64,000 nucleotides of DNA from Chrysomallon squamiferum (taxonomy: Eukaryota > Mollusca > Gastropoda > Neomphalida > Peltospiridae), in the NCBI GenBank assembly GCA_012295275.1, contig CM022674.1, positions 8,706,260-8,770,259 on the forward strand. Reading direction: 5' to 3'. The translations under genes and the position numbers were made by a program. The notes beneath the pieces are model-generated. The model was not told the origin of the DNA. It was given only the letters and a program-made list of their open reading frames with translations, and searched no databases. Position 1 is the first letter of the stretch. Every line of letters begins with the position of its first letter. Below are positions 1 through 16,637 of this stretch, one piece after another.

Positions 1-3000
1 ATCAACTCATACTGCAGGTCTTTCACTTCTTTCTGTAGTCTGGCTATCTGTTCTAACAGCCCTACTTCAGATATCTGCTGATGCTGAAAAACAGAACATT
101 TTTAGAAATATTTTAACTAAATATAATTAATTACCTTTTTTACCATTCTGAAGAATAGTTAACAAAATTCACACTTCACAACTCCAGATATTCAGTTTAA
201 TAAAACTAAAACTATATAAATGTAATTTTTCAGTTTATTAAATAAATTGTACAGTAACATACCACTTCATAAGCATGGTCGTTCTGCTCACTTTGATCCT
301 GCAGGTCGGAGAGTCTGGACTCCAGGTCGAGTATTTTGTGCTGTAGACTCTGATTCTCATCAGCCACCTTGCTCTCTCTGTGTTTGAGCAGTGACACCTG
401 GTGATTCAGTTTAGATACAGTCTCATCTAGTAGTGTCCTAAAAGTTATAAAAATAAGAAAATTTATATCACAAATAAAATATTATAATTTCTGTATTATT
501 AATTTTAATGATACAGTGATAATAACAAAAACAACAACAACAATAATAATCAAAGAATATATCAAGTAATAATAATAATAAAAGAAATTATAAGTAATAA
601 TAACATTAATAATAGGTGGTGTAGTAGTAGTAGTAATAGCAGCAGCAGCAGAGTAGTAGTACTAGTAATAATAATAATAATAACAAAAATAATTATTAAT
701 AATGGAATATATAAATAAAACCCTTTATAACTCTCTATGCTTACAATAATAACTTTATATCCTTTCAGTCTCTGACTTACAGTGTTAAATAATAATACTA
801 TTCCAGTGATCTAACTAAAAACCTACCTCTGTAACCTCTCACCCTCCAGTTTATTTCTCAGTTGAACTATTTCATCTTTCTTCTCCTGCAGCTCCTGGTT
901 GTACTTTTCCTTGTTGCTCATGTTCTCCTCTGATTTTTGCATTTTTGAGGTCACTTCCTGCAGTTCCCGCTGAAGTTTTTCAGCCTAAAAATAGAAATGT
1001 TCTCTACTTGTTCTGCATTCAGTACATCAAGGAACAAAAACAAAGAACACCAAACAAAACAACAAAGAACAAAACAAAAACAAAATAAACAACAACAGCA
1101 AAGAAACAGTAAAAGGAACTTTTTATAAAACCTTTTCCAAAAACATGAGAAAAACAAAAGAGTAACAAAAACCAACAGAAACAAAGGAACAAACCTACAA
1201 AAAAATACAACAAAACACCAATAAATAATCAGCATCTAGAACTACAAACCTTTAAATTACAACAACTAATGAATCAATAATCAAATCAGAATAACTTAAG
1301 AAACAAATATCCTAACTTTTTGTCTTTCCCTGTAAAATTTGAATTTCTTCTTATTATTATTATAACCTTTTTATATTATGAGGTAATATAAATTATATAT
1401 GTTACAGAAACTATAAATAGCTGTATTATGTATATAAATAATAATAATTCATTAAAATTTCTACTAATAATAAAATATGATAAACATTCATCTATATTCC
1501 AAATTAGTTTTAATTTTAAAATAATAATAATAATAATAACTGAAAAGATAATATACCAAATTAAATAAAACATATCAATCTTTTCTGATTATTAGGAAAA
1601 GATAATTTTTCCATTAATAAATCACTGATTAATAAATGATTATTATTATCCCCTAAGACTTTTTTTTGTATTTGGGTCATAATTTAACAGTAATTTTTGA
1701 ATTATTATTCATATATTTTATATCATTACACCCCTGTCAAGGAATGTGTGTGTGTGTGTGTGTGTGTGTTTTAATGTTTACATATTCTATTTTCACACAA
1801 AGAAAGATAACATAAAGATATTTATATTGTAAAGATAGTTCTAGCAAACAGACCCATTATACCACATTTTGAAATTAGATAAATAATAAGCTCTATTGTA
1901 CATGCACTACAGGCGCATATATAGCTATAGGAGATTCTGGAATTTGTCTAACAATGTAGAAACATCCTGCTGGAATATTCATTCTTAATCCTGTTATAAT
2001 GTTTATTAAAAGGGGAAAAGGAATAATAATAATCATATATATTTCAATGTAAACCATTATTTAAATGCATTTGAAATTGTTGTTGCTTATTTATACATTC
2101 TTTTAAAATTTAGACAAATTTATAAATATATATTATAATAATAATAATAATCATAATACATAATAATAGTCATAATGAGATACATCAGTTACAAGCATGC
2201 AAAATAACTACAATAAATTTCTGTTTAAAAAATTTGTAAAAACATGCAAAATAACTGTGTGAATAAACAAATTTTAATTTTGAACAGTGAATTTTTAAAA
2301 ACTAAACTTGTAACATAACTAGAATAATATTTAATATATCCACCAAAAATTTCAGTGCTTAAAAATATTTAATGTGAACTAACAGTTTAATTTTTTTTAA
2401 ATATTTCAGGAGATAAAACAATATAATTGAATTTTTTAATAGTTTCTAAGACCGAATTTTAACAATATTTGAATTAGAAATTAGTACTTTTATCTTTAAT
2501 ATTTAGACAATAAGAAATGTTTGTTAATATATATATATATCGTGGCATCAAACTAAGAGGGTTTATCAATAATTTTTAACAATATTTGAATATTTTCAGT
2601 TTTAAACAATATTTAGACTAAAAGCAGATTTCTAAATGAGATTTTTGTGCAGATTAATGTCAGGGAATTCAACATGGCCAATGTTAGAGCGGAGAGGAGT
2701 AACAAGAAAATACTCACTTTAACAATTAGTGGTTGAAAGGTTAGGCCAGACACCTTGATAAATCAACATACCAAAATTATTTATGAGTTTATGGATTGGT
2801 TTTATAAATATGCTTGTAGAAGCTGCAGATATAGTGTTTTTATTCATTTAAGATTATTATGCATTTAACACATGTCATTTTTAAAGATATACTTTGTTAA
2901 ATAAATGTTTAAAAGATAAGTAATTTTAGAATTTAAAAGAATAGATTACCAGTAAAAATTTCTTTCATAATATTTTTCTTCAACTTTTTAAAAAACAATT

Positions 3001-3793
3001 ATTGATAGTAAAGTATAAATATCATAAGCAATAGGACAGAGGTTATTTTCCCATTCTAGCCAAAAAGAGGAAAACAATTTTCTTAACATACTGGAAAAGG
3101 TAATAAAGCTTTAATTGTTATAAATAAAATATTAAATGAAATTAAATGTTACACTGGGCATGATATGTAAAGTTATCCTGCATTCTGAAAGAAAAGCATT
3201 TTGCTCCACACTATATCCATGTTTGTCATAAATAAAATATTGTCAAATATTCTGAAATAAAACACTTATATAAGTTTTTATTTTTAATAAAACTCACCGT
3301 TTGCTCTGCTGATTCAGCTCGATTCCACAGTAACTTGATTGCTGATTCCTGACTGGCTGAGGTTTGAGAAAATACATGTTCTGCTTGTCTTGAGTTGACA
3401 CTTCTCTAAAAAATACAATTCAAAATTTTACTATTTATGCTTAAAAATAATATTTAATTTATCATAATGCAAAAAAACCCCATTAATAACATTAAATCAT
3501 ACAAATAATTAAATATAAAATGTTCCAATTATTAATAAGAAAATATATTTACAAATTATATTTATACAAACATAAAATTATAAATTCAGACATGAATATA
3601 AACAAGCCCTTCATTGAGAAATAATGTGTCAGTGAACCATATAGCACTAATATGTCTTAATAACTTAACTGGTGGTCAACATCCAGCTGTTGGACACAGC
3701 CCAAAGAAAGGTTTGTCTGTAGTCAGGTGGATGTAAATACTATTATTTGTGTTTTGTGTCTTGGTGTGTGTGTGTGTGCGTGCGTGCGTGCAT

Positions 3794-3834
<41 letters not shown>

Positions 3835-3956
3835 TGTCTGAGAGAGAGAAAAGCTGGGTGAGTTGGGTATGCCTGATACAAATATGTGTGTTCTTGTGTG
3901 GAGGGTGTTATTGGGTGAGTGCATGTGGGGAGAAGGTATTACTGGGTGAGGTGAGT

Positions 3957-3994
<38 letters not shown>

Positions 3995-6900
3995 CTGTTT
4001 CAAACTTTTAAATTAACAATTTAATTTTCATGATTATGAAGCAAATCAAAAATCATAACTTTAATTTCTGTCTTAATTTGGAAAACATCAATATAAGCCA
4101 TATTAGTATCTGCTATTTGAAAATTTGGTTACATAAGAAATAATAACTAAACCATTTATCAGCTAATATATTACTGAAACTGCATTACAAAAATGTTACA
4201 AAGATGTTAAACACTAAAACACATTTTATTTTATATTATTAAGAGCTGTTAAAGTGGTTGTAAAATTAAGTATTTGCAATACAAAATAAATGTGCCAGAT
4301 ATTATTTTCAATCGTGCTATTGACAAAAACATAAAAGGAAGGTTTAATAAAAGAATGACTGGTATTTTTTCCTAAATTAATGAAAAATATCATTCTTGAA
4401 AGTTCTGAAATTGTTTTGTTTTATAGATAATGAAATGCACCATTATTACAAAACATCCATAAAGAAAGTTTAAACAAGCAAAAATCTAAAGTAATTTTGT
4501 TATATATCCCTCTGCATCTTAGTACTGTATTTTGAAGATTTTCATTTTCATTGTTATTACTATTATAATATAATAATAATATATATAACTAAACTCTTGG
4601 TATAAAAATATATAATCTTTTGATGAAATAAATTAAGCTAAAGATTCAAAAATAAAGTAAGATGGTGGTTTATTAAAAAAAAAGTATAGATCTATATATA
4701 TATAAAATCATGACAAAATTATTCTGGTATTAAAATTTAAATTAATATTATATCACTTCACAAATTCCTAAGTATTCACTTACCTGATTAGCATACAAAA
4801 TCTAAAAGCATTTCTGGTATTTTAAAACATATTGTTCAACACTTACACAAAATTTATTTTTCCAAACAGTCATTGATAATAAATCAAATAAAGAAATAAA
4901 TAATAATAAAACAATACAAACAACAATAATAACAGCAACAGTGACAACCATAATAAAAAGAACAACAACTTTAAAATGAATAAAATTAATTCTTTGAAGA
5001 ATTTCACCCAACATCTTTAAATGACAACTCAGAATGAATGAGACTATTAAAAAGCCATGCAAAAAGTATTTTAATTTTATGTATTATTCTTAACAGCATA
5101 AATATTAAATTTTGAAAAGCTTTGATTATGTGTAAATATGATAAATTACTTACTCTATCAAGTTGATCTTCTAAACTTCTTTTTGTGTTTTCCAGATTTG
5201 CATTCTTCTCCATTAGTGTGCGAATCTGAGTCCACAACTGTAAATATTTCACATTAAGTAACACAGACATTTCATACAGTAATATACATTGAACAATACA
5301 TATTTCATAGTTTTAATAATACACACATTTCATGCTGAATAATATATACATTTCATTCTTTGAGGAGCACATACATTTCATATTTTAAGAACACATTAAT
5401 TAACAAAATGCATTCTCAGCATTCACACTTACTGTACAAATTACTGAATTTGGCAGATGGTGAAGGTGGGAGAGAAATAATTTTAAACAGAAAGAAAGCC
5501 GACAGTATTACACTTGCTATATAAAGCTAGAAGTGAATTTTAAAAAGAAGTTAAAAAAAACTAACTCTTGTCATTTCCTGATCTAGTGAAGTGTTTCTGT
5601 TCTGGTAATCCACTCTCAGTTTTGTCTCTGTCTGAAGTTGTGACTCAAGTCTCTCCACAGTCAGCTTCAGTCTTTGAACTTCTCCTTTCTTTTCTAACAA
5701 CTCCTGAAATACAATAATTTAGAGTCTGGTATTTCCAGTAACATCTGATACAGATATGATAACCCAGAAACAACCTTTGCCCTCATTTACATATACACAT
5801 TTATTTATACACAATTTCCTACAGATATATAAACATATACAAAAACACATATCAAAACCTAATATATATCATGAAAACTCTAATTCAGACTGTCAAAAAA
5901 AGAATAAGAAGAAAAAATTCAAGAAATCACTCACCTGTTCAGTGTCATTCATCCTGCTTCTGCAGTCTCTGGCCTCAGAGTTAGCCAAGTTAAGTTTGTC
6001 TTTGAGTGAATTCACCTCCTGTCTGTGAAGTGTCTTCACTTCCTTCAACTCCATTTCCAACCTGGTTATTGCGCTGTCATGCTTTGCCTTTTAAAAAATA
6101 AAATAAATAAATAAATGCTAATATAAAATAGTGAACTCATCAAAACTGATAATATACTTTTGGGGGAGGGGTGACAAATGATTCTTAAAATAATTTATTT
6201 GATGATTAATACAGCCTTAGTATAAAGATATCAAACAGTAAACCTGCTACTCCAGTCCACTGACTACTGTAAGCATGGTTAGAAAAAACCTGACACTGTT
6301 ATAAAAAACTGACAATCTTATAGAAAACAAACTACTAGATAGATAACATACCATCTTATAGAAAACTGTCAATCTTACAGAAAACTAGTGATGTTAGTGA
6401 AAACTGACAATGTTACAGAAAACTGACAATCTTATAGAAAACAAACTACTAGCTTATTATAGATAACTCACCATCTTATAGAAAACTCAATAGAAAAAAA
6501 ATCACTTTCTAAAAAAAATTGGAAATAATTTCATGAAATATATACTATGAAATAAGCCAAAAATGAAGATTAAATAATAAGAAAATTTACCTGTTGTCCT
6601 ACTTCATTAGCTTCCAACTTGAACACCTGAGTCTGTAACGAATGTATCTCTTCTCTGAGCTGTTGAATTTGTCTGTTTGATGCTTCAATGTCACTCTCCA
6701 GCTGAGCAGTGTAACTTTTACTCATATTCTGTTTGTCTGTATAAAATATTTGTTATTTACATGTAAACAAACCATAGCCTTTAATATTAATGTGTAGACA
6801 TCTTTACTATTACCAGTAATCTTATTACTATCTTAAATAAATTTAACTGTGAATTCATTATTATCTTTAATAATTACCTGTAGATTATAATTCTTTAACA

Positions 6901-7272
6901 TTTATTTAGATTTCTAAATGCTGTTATTTTCAAATATTTATTACCTTGAGTTCTCTTCTTTTCTGTTTTCAGCTGTAGTTTCAGATTGCTGTTCTCTGCC
7001 ATTGTCTCTGATAACTGCAGTTAGAAACAAGTCTAATGAACATAAAATCTAGGACTATATAAACCATCCTAAATTGTTGAGAAACATTTAAAAAATGAAA
7101 TAATACAAGCTAATATTTTTATTTAACAGAAGTAAAGTTATAAGTCCTTTGCCGATACTGATGATTTCAAATAGAAAATTTCTCTTTCAGTATTAGGTAA
7201 TTTGTGTAGACACACATCAATAAAGCATTACATCATCAATTTATTCATCAAATTGTAAAAACACATATTATG

Positions 7273-7303
<31 letters not shown>

Positions 7304-10300
7304 TTTAGTATGACAACCTTTTTAGCCATCTCTCTGTTGTCTAACTCCAGTTGACGAGAAAAATCTTCCAATGTTTTAATTCTGTCTAGATGTTCCTGTC
7401 TCTCATCCCCATCATACTGCAATGATGTTTTTGTCAGTTCCAACTGCAGCTCCAGAGATTCATGTGCATCATTCATTATCTCAGCATTTCTGTGTAAATC
7501 TTCTAACTCTGCCTTAGCCACATCTAATGAACTCTGAGCCTCATTCAATTCATTTTTAACATGTTTCAAGTCACACTGAGCTTTTTTCAAATCATCTTCA
7601 GACTTTTCTAGTTTCTTCTCAGACTCTTCACGCATACTGTGAGTCTCCTGCACTTTCTGACTGGAAGACAGAAGTTCCTGCTCCAATTCTTGAACTCGAG
7701 CATTGCTGGCCTGCAGTGCTTTTAGAGCTTCGTGAAGTTTAGCTTCCAGCTGCACTGAGTCTGGAATGGTTAATGTTTGTTGTTTGGAAGACACAGTCAC
7801 TTGTTCAGCACCCACTTCACTTTGAAGTTTCACTGGTTTAGTCTCTGTATCATCCTGCAATGAAATTAAACAATACATGTCTTTTCATCTCTAATTATAT
7901 AAATAAATGAATGCATGCTATCCTTATAATAATAACTGGTGTAATAAAAAACATATTTAAATGTTAGTTAGATTATAAATCAATATTTGAAACAAAACTC
8001 TTGTCTATTTTTCTTTTCTTCTTTAATTAAGAAGTAGAATAACTTCTATAATGATTGATTTAATATGTTCTCAACACAGTTTTAATTTCTATACTAGTAA
8101 AAGAGTTTATATAAAGATTAATACAGATGTATTGCTTTATTTTACCCTTAACAATTAATAATTTTATTTTTGCATATTTAAATGACCATGGCCTACTACA
8201 GTATCATATTTTTTCTCACTAGTATTTTTTTTTCTTTCAGTAAGTATGACAGATTTACAAAAAAGATGATTTTGTAAATATATAAATCAATAACTTTGAA
8301 GCATACAAAAATACATATACATATACACACACATTAAAAAAGCTCATGCAGTATCTGAATTAAAGCACAAAACCAGAAACTAATTGTAAACGTTTTAGCT
8401 GACAAATTATAACAGGATTCTTGCAGATTAGTTCAGGCAGAAAAAAAAAAGTTATCTTAACTGGAAACTAAAAATGTTTACTAATTCTAAACATTTGAAA
8501 ACTATGATACTGGGATCTAAAAACAACATGTAAATGATTACTACATTCTTTACAGCAGATTATAAAAATCACCTGGGTTTTGTTACTGTCTGTAGAAACA
8601 GTGGAAGTATTTTTATTTTTAGCCATTTCTGTTATCTCAAAGACAACCTGTTCATTCTTCTTCATAGCCTTAAACAGCAAATTGGTTTAAAAATAATAGA
8701 TATATTTATAAAGTAGTTGTAGTTCAGTTTTAGTTACAGTATGGTATGGTGTATGTTTGTGTGTGAGAAAGAAAGAAACAAACACAAACAAATTATGACA
8801 TGTGAAGTCAAAAATATTTTTTTAAAAATTATATGAAATGTTAGAAAAGTCAAATAAAAATATTGCCATTAATGATTATCATTACTGCTGACACAGTTAA
8901 AACAGATGTCAGGTTATTATGCAGATTAGTAAGAAAACAATTACAACAGTTCAAAAAATTATTAACACTAGATATGAATTAATATATGTTAACTGAAGAA
9001 TAATTATGAGACTCACTTCTTCATATTTATCTTGTGCTGTCTGTAGTTCATCTTGTGCAGCAAACAGATCATCTTGTAAAGCCATAACTCGGCTTTCTAA
9101 TGATTTCACCTACAATGAATAATTATCATAACTAATAAATATTCTAGTAAATTGTAACAGTGATATTGACAGAAGTGGTGGTAATAGTTTTAACAGAAAC
9201 AGTGAAATAGAAGTAGTAGTAGAATAGCAGTAGTAGACATATCAGCAGAAGTAACATAGTTGTTGTAACAGTACTTATGGTTAATGGTTAATATTATAAA
9301 TCATTATCTAACATGTTTTTAATATTAATCTTCTACATTGCAATTCTATGTAACATTTATCTATCATGAGTATTTTATTCCAACTAAAATGTATTTATAT
9401 AAATCTATTAAAAGTGTTTATCTTCACCTTGGATGCCATGCTTTGCTGGAGGTTTTCCTGGTCAACTTTCTGATCCTCCACAATCTGCTCCAAGTCCTGC
9501 AAGGCATCTTGCAGACTTGCTTTCTGCCTCCTCTCATCCTCCAGCTGTTGTTTCAGACTCTCAGCTTCTGATCTCACTTGATTCAACTCAGATATCTTCT
9601 TCTCCAGCTCCAGTCTCTGTTTTCTCTCGTCCTCAAACCCGTCTGCTGCAACTGAACGTTCTGCTAGAGCAAGTTTCACTTCCTGAACCTTCATTTCCAG
9701 TTCTGATTTGACTTTTCTCTCTTCTTCAAGCTGTTTCTTCACCACTGATAATTCTTCTACATCCTTTTCCAGTTGTCTGTTCTTTTCCTGAAGAACATTC
9801 TTCTCATTTCGTTCTTTTTCTAAAGTAGTTTTTACTTTCTGTAATTCCACCAAACTCAATTCAAGTTTTGCTTTAAGATCTTCTAGTTCTGTTTTATATC
9901 TAAAAAGGTAAACAGTGAGTATCTATTATTAACTGTAAATTATAATTAGTTCATACATTAAAAATTACTCTGAATGAAGGTTTTCTTTTTTATACATATT
10001 TTTATTATTTATTTTTTCAAAACTTATGATTGCTATATAAAGTGGTCAATCATAATTTCAAAGCTTCCACTTATTGATTTACAAATATTAGTTTCTGTTC
10101 TGTTTATTCTCAAACATGAAATATAAATACTTATCTTACTTTTTGATGAAATACTATTAAATAGGGTTTGATGGCACTATATAATAATAAAAGATGAAAC
10201 CAATGCCATTAACAATGTGTATTAGTTTTAAATAAGCAACAAAGGAACTTTTATTTGCATCTTCCAGAGATAGAAAAGCATGAACCATACCACAGTTATA

Positions 10301-13300
10301 TTTCACAGTCATGATGGGAAATAGTCCAGAGGGTTAGATACATCTTTTAGCTCAGCCTTACCAGTAAATATTTAAAAAAAACTAAAAAGTAACAACACAA
10401 AACAAACCTTTTGTCTAAATCTTCTCTGCTACCATCTAAAGCTTTCTGTAAATAAAAAGGAAAGAAATTCAGTTCATAATTATACTACCCATCCTATGGA
10501 TTTAAGGTTATTCAAAAAGTGATGAAAATAAATTATAATAAATGAGATAAATCATAAAAACAGAAGAGCTATGTGGTAGTAATGAGATATTTCAAATAAC
10601 AAGATTATATTAAGAGAAGAAACCTGTATTTACCTTTGTCTCAATAAGAGTTCCTTCTCTGACTTTCACCTCATTAAGTTCTGTCTGCAGTTCCTTCACT
10701 TGACTGGTTAATTTTTGATTCTGCTCTCTCATATGATTCAAAATAATCTAAAAATCAAAATCAAGTATTAAACTTATTTCCAAAGCTACAGAGTACGAAC
10801 ATGTAGTGATAATAATACTGACAATAGTTTTAGTAGTAATTCTACTACTGTCAGTACTGTCTATTAATTGGTAGTATTAAACAATATTGTTGTTGAGTGG
10901 TAATACTGGTAACAGTAGTAGCAGTTATAGAAGTAGTCGTAGTAATAATAGCAGGTGATAGTAATAGTTACAGTGTAGTTTATACTTTTAGTTAAAGCAT
11001 TAACACTGTTTTGTATGGAAATTATCAGCTTTGATATTAATTATACATAAATTTCCGAAAAAGTTTATTTTAATTAAAGTAAATACAGTCAGTAAAGTAA
11101 TGTGTCAAATTTAAGAAACTATTATGAAACAGAATTACCTCTTGCTTAGCAAATTCTTGATTGTCTTTCTTTGCACTTTCCAGATTCTCCTCCAATTTCT
11201 GCATTTTGTTTAACAAATCTTTCTTTTCTTTACTAAGCATGTCTATATCACTTTCAAGAGAAACTTTCTCTGCTCTTAGAGAATTTAATTCTCCTTGCAT
11301 AGTCTGTAGCAGTTCTGATTGTTCCTTCTGTGTCTCCATGAGAAGATCTCTCTCATTTGACAATTTTTTATGCTCATCTTTCACAGCATCAATGTCCATC
11401 ATCAAAGAATCAATCTGATTGGTCAGTTGTTCTTCCTTTTGATTATGTTCACAGTTTTGATTGGCTAATTCTTTATTTCTTGATTTAGCCAACTCCAGAG
11501 CTTGTCTCAGCTCTTCTAACTGGTTATTGAGCTGAGATTTTTCATTATTAAGAATGTCAACAATGTCTTGTAATGTGGAAGACTTCTGCGAGTCTGCTCG
11601 CAAGGTTTTTAGTTCCGCCTGCACTGACTCTAACTTTTTAGAAAATTCCTCATTTTCCTTTGTCATTTTCTCCACAGACAACTAAAATATAAAAAGCGTT
11701 TCTCTGATTCTTATTTTTTTATTTTTTTAAATATGATTATATAGATGAGAAGATGGACAGGTGAACAGATAGAAGGGATTAGTGGATGGCATATGAATGG
11801 ATGACTGGATGGATGAATGTACGGATATGGGTATAGATCAACAGATTTTTAATGAACAGAGACATTAAAGATTTATTTTTATTAATGAAAAGATTGTATT
11901 ATTTTTAGGATATTAATCAGAAATTAAAATTTTCAGTAAAATTTAAAGTAAGTGCTAAAATGAAAACCTCAGCTTCATCCAATTGCTGTTCCATGTCCTC
12001 CACATCTTTACGTAGATTTTTATTCTTCATCTGCAGCTGCTGTTGAATCATCTGACCTTTCTCAAGTTCATTTGCCATTTTTGTAATCTGTATCAAAATT
12101 TATAAGTATTATAAAACTAAATTAAAATGATAATTTCCAATAATTTTCACATTAAAGAAAACTGAAACATTAAAATGTGCAATAACTTTTGCAATTTTCA
12201 ATTTTACATATAAATTCTTTTTCTTTTAACAGTAATATTTACTTTTATATAAAAGCATAAAAAAAAAAATTTATAATAACATGAAGCATGCAATTAATAT
12301 AAAGAAATGCATTTAACAATTAAAAAGTATTTTTAGTTATTTTAATTTTTATTAATAAAAACTGGTAAAAAAAAATTTTAAATTCTATAAACCTGTTCTT
12401 CTTTAGAGGTGAGTTCATTCTCCAAGGTTCGAACTCGAGATGACAGTGTGACAAGTTCACTTTCTATCTTTGTTTTTTCTTCTATTACTTTTCTCAAAGC
12501 TACATCTGTTGTTGTTCTTCCCAAACCTGGACTTGGAGATCTGGCAACTTCTGATCTCACAACCTCTAATCTTGGACCTGAACATAAAATTTAAATAAAC
12601 AATAAATAAAACTTCTCACGATTAGAGAAAAATGACATGATATTAATCTAAATCAAAAAATAATAATAAATAATAAATAAAACAGCTCAAAGACCGCTTC
12701 TCTGTGAGTTTACAGAGCTACTTTCTTTTAGGTCAAATGTTGCTATTTCTTCTTTTCTGTCAGTACATAAATAATTCCCATTCATTGTGTATAAACTAAT
12801 ACTAAAAAATAGCTCAAAGTCTCAAATGGACTGATGACTTGAATGTGTTAAACAAACAACATATCTCAGTTAGCAATTGTTTTTACTTGTTTAGGTTTTG
12901 CCAAATTGTAAAACCACATATACAAAAAATACCTATGTTATTAATGTTATATTTTTATTATCTATTTATTTTTTGTTTTATGTTTTATTAATTATATTAA
13001 AACAAAGAAAAGCTATATATTCTGTTAAGACATACTTTCTTTTTCTTTTTCCCTGAGTTCCTTTTCTAGAGATGTCAGTGATGTCTGCAACTTTTTCTTT
13101 TCTTCTTTTTCAGAACTAAGGTTATCATCGAGTTTGTCTATCTGACTGTTTAAATCTTTCACCTATAAACAAAAAACATCTACACTAAATAAACAGAAGG
13201 TCTGAAAGTGTATACAGACACAGACAGTAAACACTTAATTATTAACATGTATTTTAAATCAATTTTAAATCCACATTTTCTTTTCTGTAATTTTATGTTT

Positions 13301-16300
13301 CATTTATGCTAACAAAACGTTTGCCAATAATAAAGTTTAACAAATTCTCATGATACATGCAGGATGCTGTTTTCACTTTATTAGTTATATTATTTCATGT
13401 ATATAAAAACAGAAAAATCTATATCAGACTGACTATTAAGTAATTTTTTCACCTTCATTCTCTATACAAAAAAAGTATAAAATGAATCACAAGGCATCTC
13501 ACTATGCACTCTATTTTATTATCCTTGTAAATAAATAACCACATAAAACTACAGGTCTTAAAACTTAGTCACAACTTTATTATTGTAAAAATTATTCATA
13601 TACACTGTACATCCAGAATTTGCAAACCGTATTTTTTAGGGCAATCAGTTCTTCCTCCAGTTTTGCATTTTCATCAATCAAAGCATTTATTTCTTCCTCA
13701 TGTTCTTGTTTCAGTGATTCCTGCTGTGCTGCTGCACTTTCTCTCTGCTGGGCAAGTTCCTCCTCAAAGTCTGCTCTTTCCCGTTCCAGAATCTGTTTGA
13801 GGTCTTCTGCATTCTGACCTTCATTTTGTGTCTGCTCCATCTCCAGCTCGTCAAGGAGACGGGCTCGTTCAACCAACAAAAATGCTATCTGTTCACTGCT
13901 TGATGCCTCGGCTATTTCCTCCAAACCCTGCTGTGTCAGCATTTCTGCTGTCTCTTTTATCAGTGCAGCATCTGTTAATTATTATTACCATCATTATCAT
14001 TATTACTTCATTATTATTGTTACCATTATCATCAACATAATTATTATTATATTTATTTTCATCATCAATACCATCATCGTCGTCGTCATCATCACCATCA
14101 TTATTACTGTTATTACTGTTATATTAGAAATTTATTATTATTTTTGGCAACACATTTTCTCAGATATCCTGCATAATAAAAAAAATGATAATCTTTTCCT
14201 ATTTTCTATCAACGAACTGGAAAAGTCTCTACTCAGTGATACTAATGAATATCTCAGATACTAAGAACAATTTGACTAAAGTCAGCATTCTTGACATTTA
14301 ACAGAAATGATGAATCCAAACATTTCTGAATGGAAAAAGATCTACTTAAACAGTAAAGGACTATGGTTTAGTTAAGCAAACAGGAAAGTAAGTATGTATT
14401 TTTATAATTATGTTTCTAATATATATCTTCATTTCAGTTAAATTAATTAAGAAAGAAAGAATTAAATTGTAGACAGAGAAACCACACATCATTAAATGTC
14501 AGTTAATGATAAAATTATAGGAATGTTGTTATGCTGAATTTAATGTTGTGATTAAGAATAAATATAATAAACCTCATATTTTTATAATGACTTCATTCCA
14601 TTATAACCAGTTTTCTTTCTTTCTTTTATATCCTGGATCAATTCTATTAAAATTACAATAATAATAATAAATCAAAAACATTAACAGAAACAAAACACTT
14701 AATTCTGTTTTATGAAACTACTGACTATTTTCCTATATCAGGTTAAATTATAAAACAGTATTTACCAATTCCAGATTCTTTCAGTTTATCAACATCTGCT
14801 CTGAGTTGTTCATTTTCAGACTCCAGCTCCTGAATGAGAGTTTCTCTCTCATCAGACAGATTTCTGATGTGCTCCACATAGTTCTCAACCTCCTGCATTT
14901 CCTCCGTTTGTGCTGCTTTGAGCTTTTCCTCGTTCTCAATAGCTTTCTGAAGTTCTGTCTAGAAACAGTAATTTAATAAGATATTATTCCTAGTTGCGTT
15001 TAATGACACAAAGTCAACTTACATAAGCAAATCTTATAAAAATATCACTACAGATAGGAATCTGCAAAAAACACTAGAAAGAATGTAGAAGAAAATGTTT
15101 AATTAATTTATGTTATATATATGTGCTAAACTACAGACCTGATTTAGTGAGTATTTTATTATTCAAAAAAAAAAAAATAAATAAATTCATTAGGAAGAAT
15201 ACAATTTGTTAATATGAGTTGAATAAAAGTAATTATTTACCTCAGTTTTCTGATATAATTTCCAGACATGGAGTAATTTTTCTCCATCATTAGCCTGAGG
15301 GTCAAGGCCATCCTCCTTTAGTCTCTGGTTGATAATACTGTTAATGTCAGTGGAACTGTCCTGTAAACAAAATAAATAAAAATTTAAAAAAAATGTAATT
15401 TTATTAATTTATTTATTTATTTTAATATTTTGTGGTTTCTATTTTTTATTGTTATATGTATAACAAGAAATATCATTTAAAATTTAGAATATAAAATACA
15501 GAAAAAAATAAAATAAAGGATATCTGGATGTTTAGCATACATGCTAGAATAAACAATTTATATATATATATATATATATTTTATATTAATTATCCTAAAT
15601 TTATAAAAAAGAAAATCATGCTAAAATAAAAAAATAAATATGTAACTATACCAAAGCAAAACTAAATAAATATAATGAAAACAACAACAGGCATATGCAC
15701 TGAATTTATAATACAGATGCAAATTAAAAGAGGAATTTTCTCAACTAGAACTTTTTCACTCTCCACATTCAGCATGTTTCATGTATTAAAATGAAGCTGT
15801 CAACAACATTCTTTGTTTTTATAACATTTATCATGTTTAATGCACTGAAAAAAACAGTCTTAAAAGCAGATGTTTGAAATACAGTAATGAATGAAAACAA
15901 AATAACCAGGCAGTTTTTTCATTAATTTTTTTTTACCTTCATTTAATAATGTAAATGTTTATTATATGTCAAGCATGTAAGTGATATTAACAACCAATAA
16001 TCAAATGTAATTATATGTAATTTATATGTATGTACAATTAATTAGTTTTGTGTATGTGAATGTATAGTTTTATCTCTGAATATAATTAAGCTTATGTATA
16101 AAAATAAAAATAAATTACTATAGGCTAAATCATTAAAACCTATTTATATAACAAACCAGTTGGGATATAATTCACATGGCCTTATATTTTTCCTAACATA
16201 TTTTGTAATCTAAGATTATGTCTTATATACGGATAATTACTTCTGTAGAACATGCAATATCATGGCATGAAAATATGAAAATTTCTTTAATAACCTAAAA

Positions 16301-16582
16301 TTACATTATTTGAAAAAAGTAAATAAAAAAATATATATAAATACAAAACTTAGCTTTGAATTAACCGATCACTGAATGTATTCAATTTATAATTTAAAAT
16401 TTCACAGTAACTGTATATTGTGCCTTCAAACTTTCATAACTACATTTTTAGGTAGAGTTGAAACATTTCTACTCAATACTGAAATAAGTGTTTTGTGATT
16501 TGTTTTTTCTTGTAATATATTATGCTGGTAAGTAAATTAGTAATTTGTAATACAGTCCTGTTGTAAGTGTATCTGTGTTATG

Positions 16583-16637
<55 letters not shown>

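Noticed and set aside
951-1235. Phe/Leu/Cys-rich open frame on the minus strand
   Set aside because: It overlaps the genuine exon 827-984 and continues into A/C-rich intron sequence. The composition is low-complexity.
3676-3962. Open frames rich in Thr/His or Cys/Val
   Set aside because: They are translations of TG/CA microsatellites.
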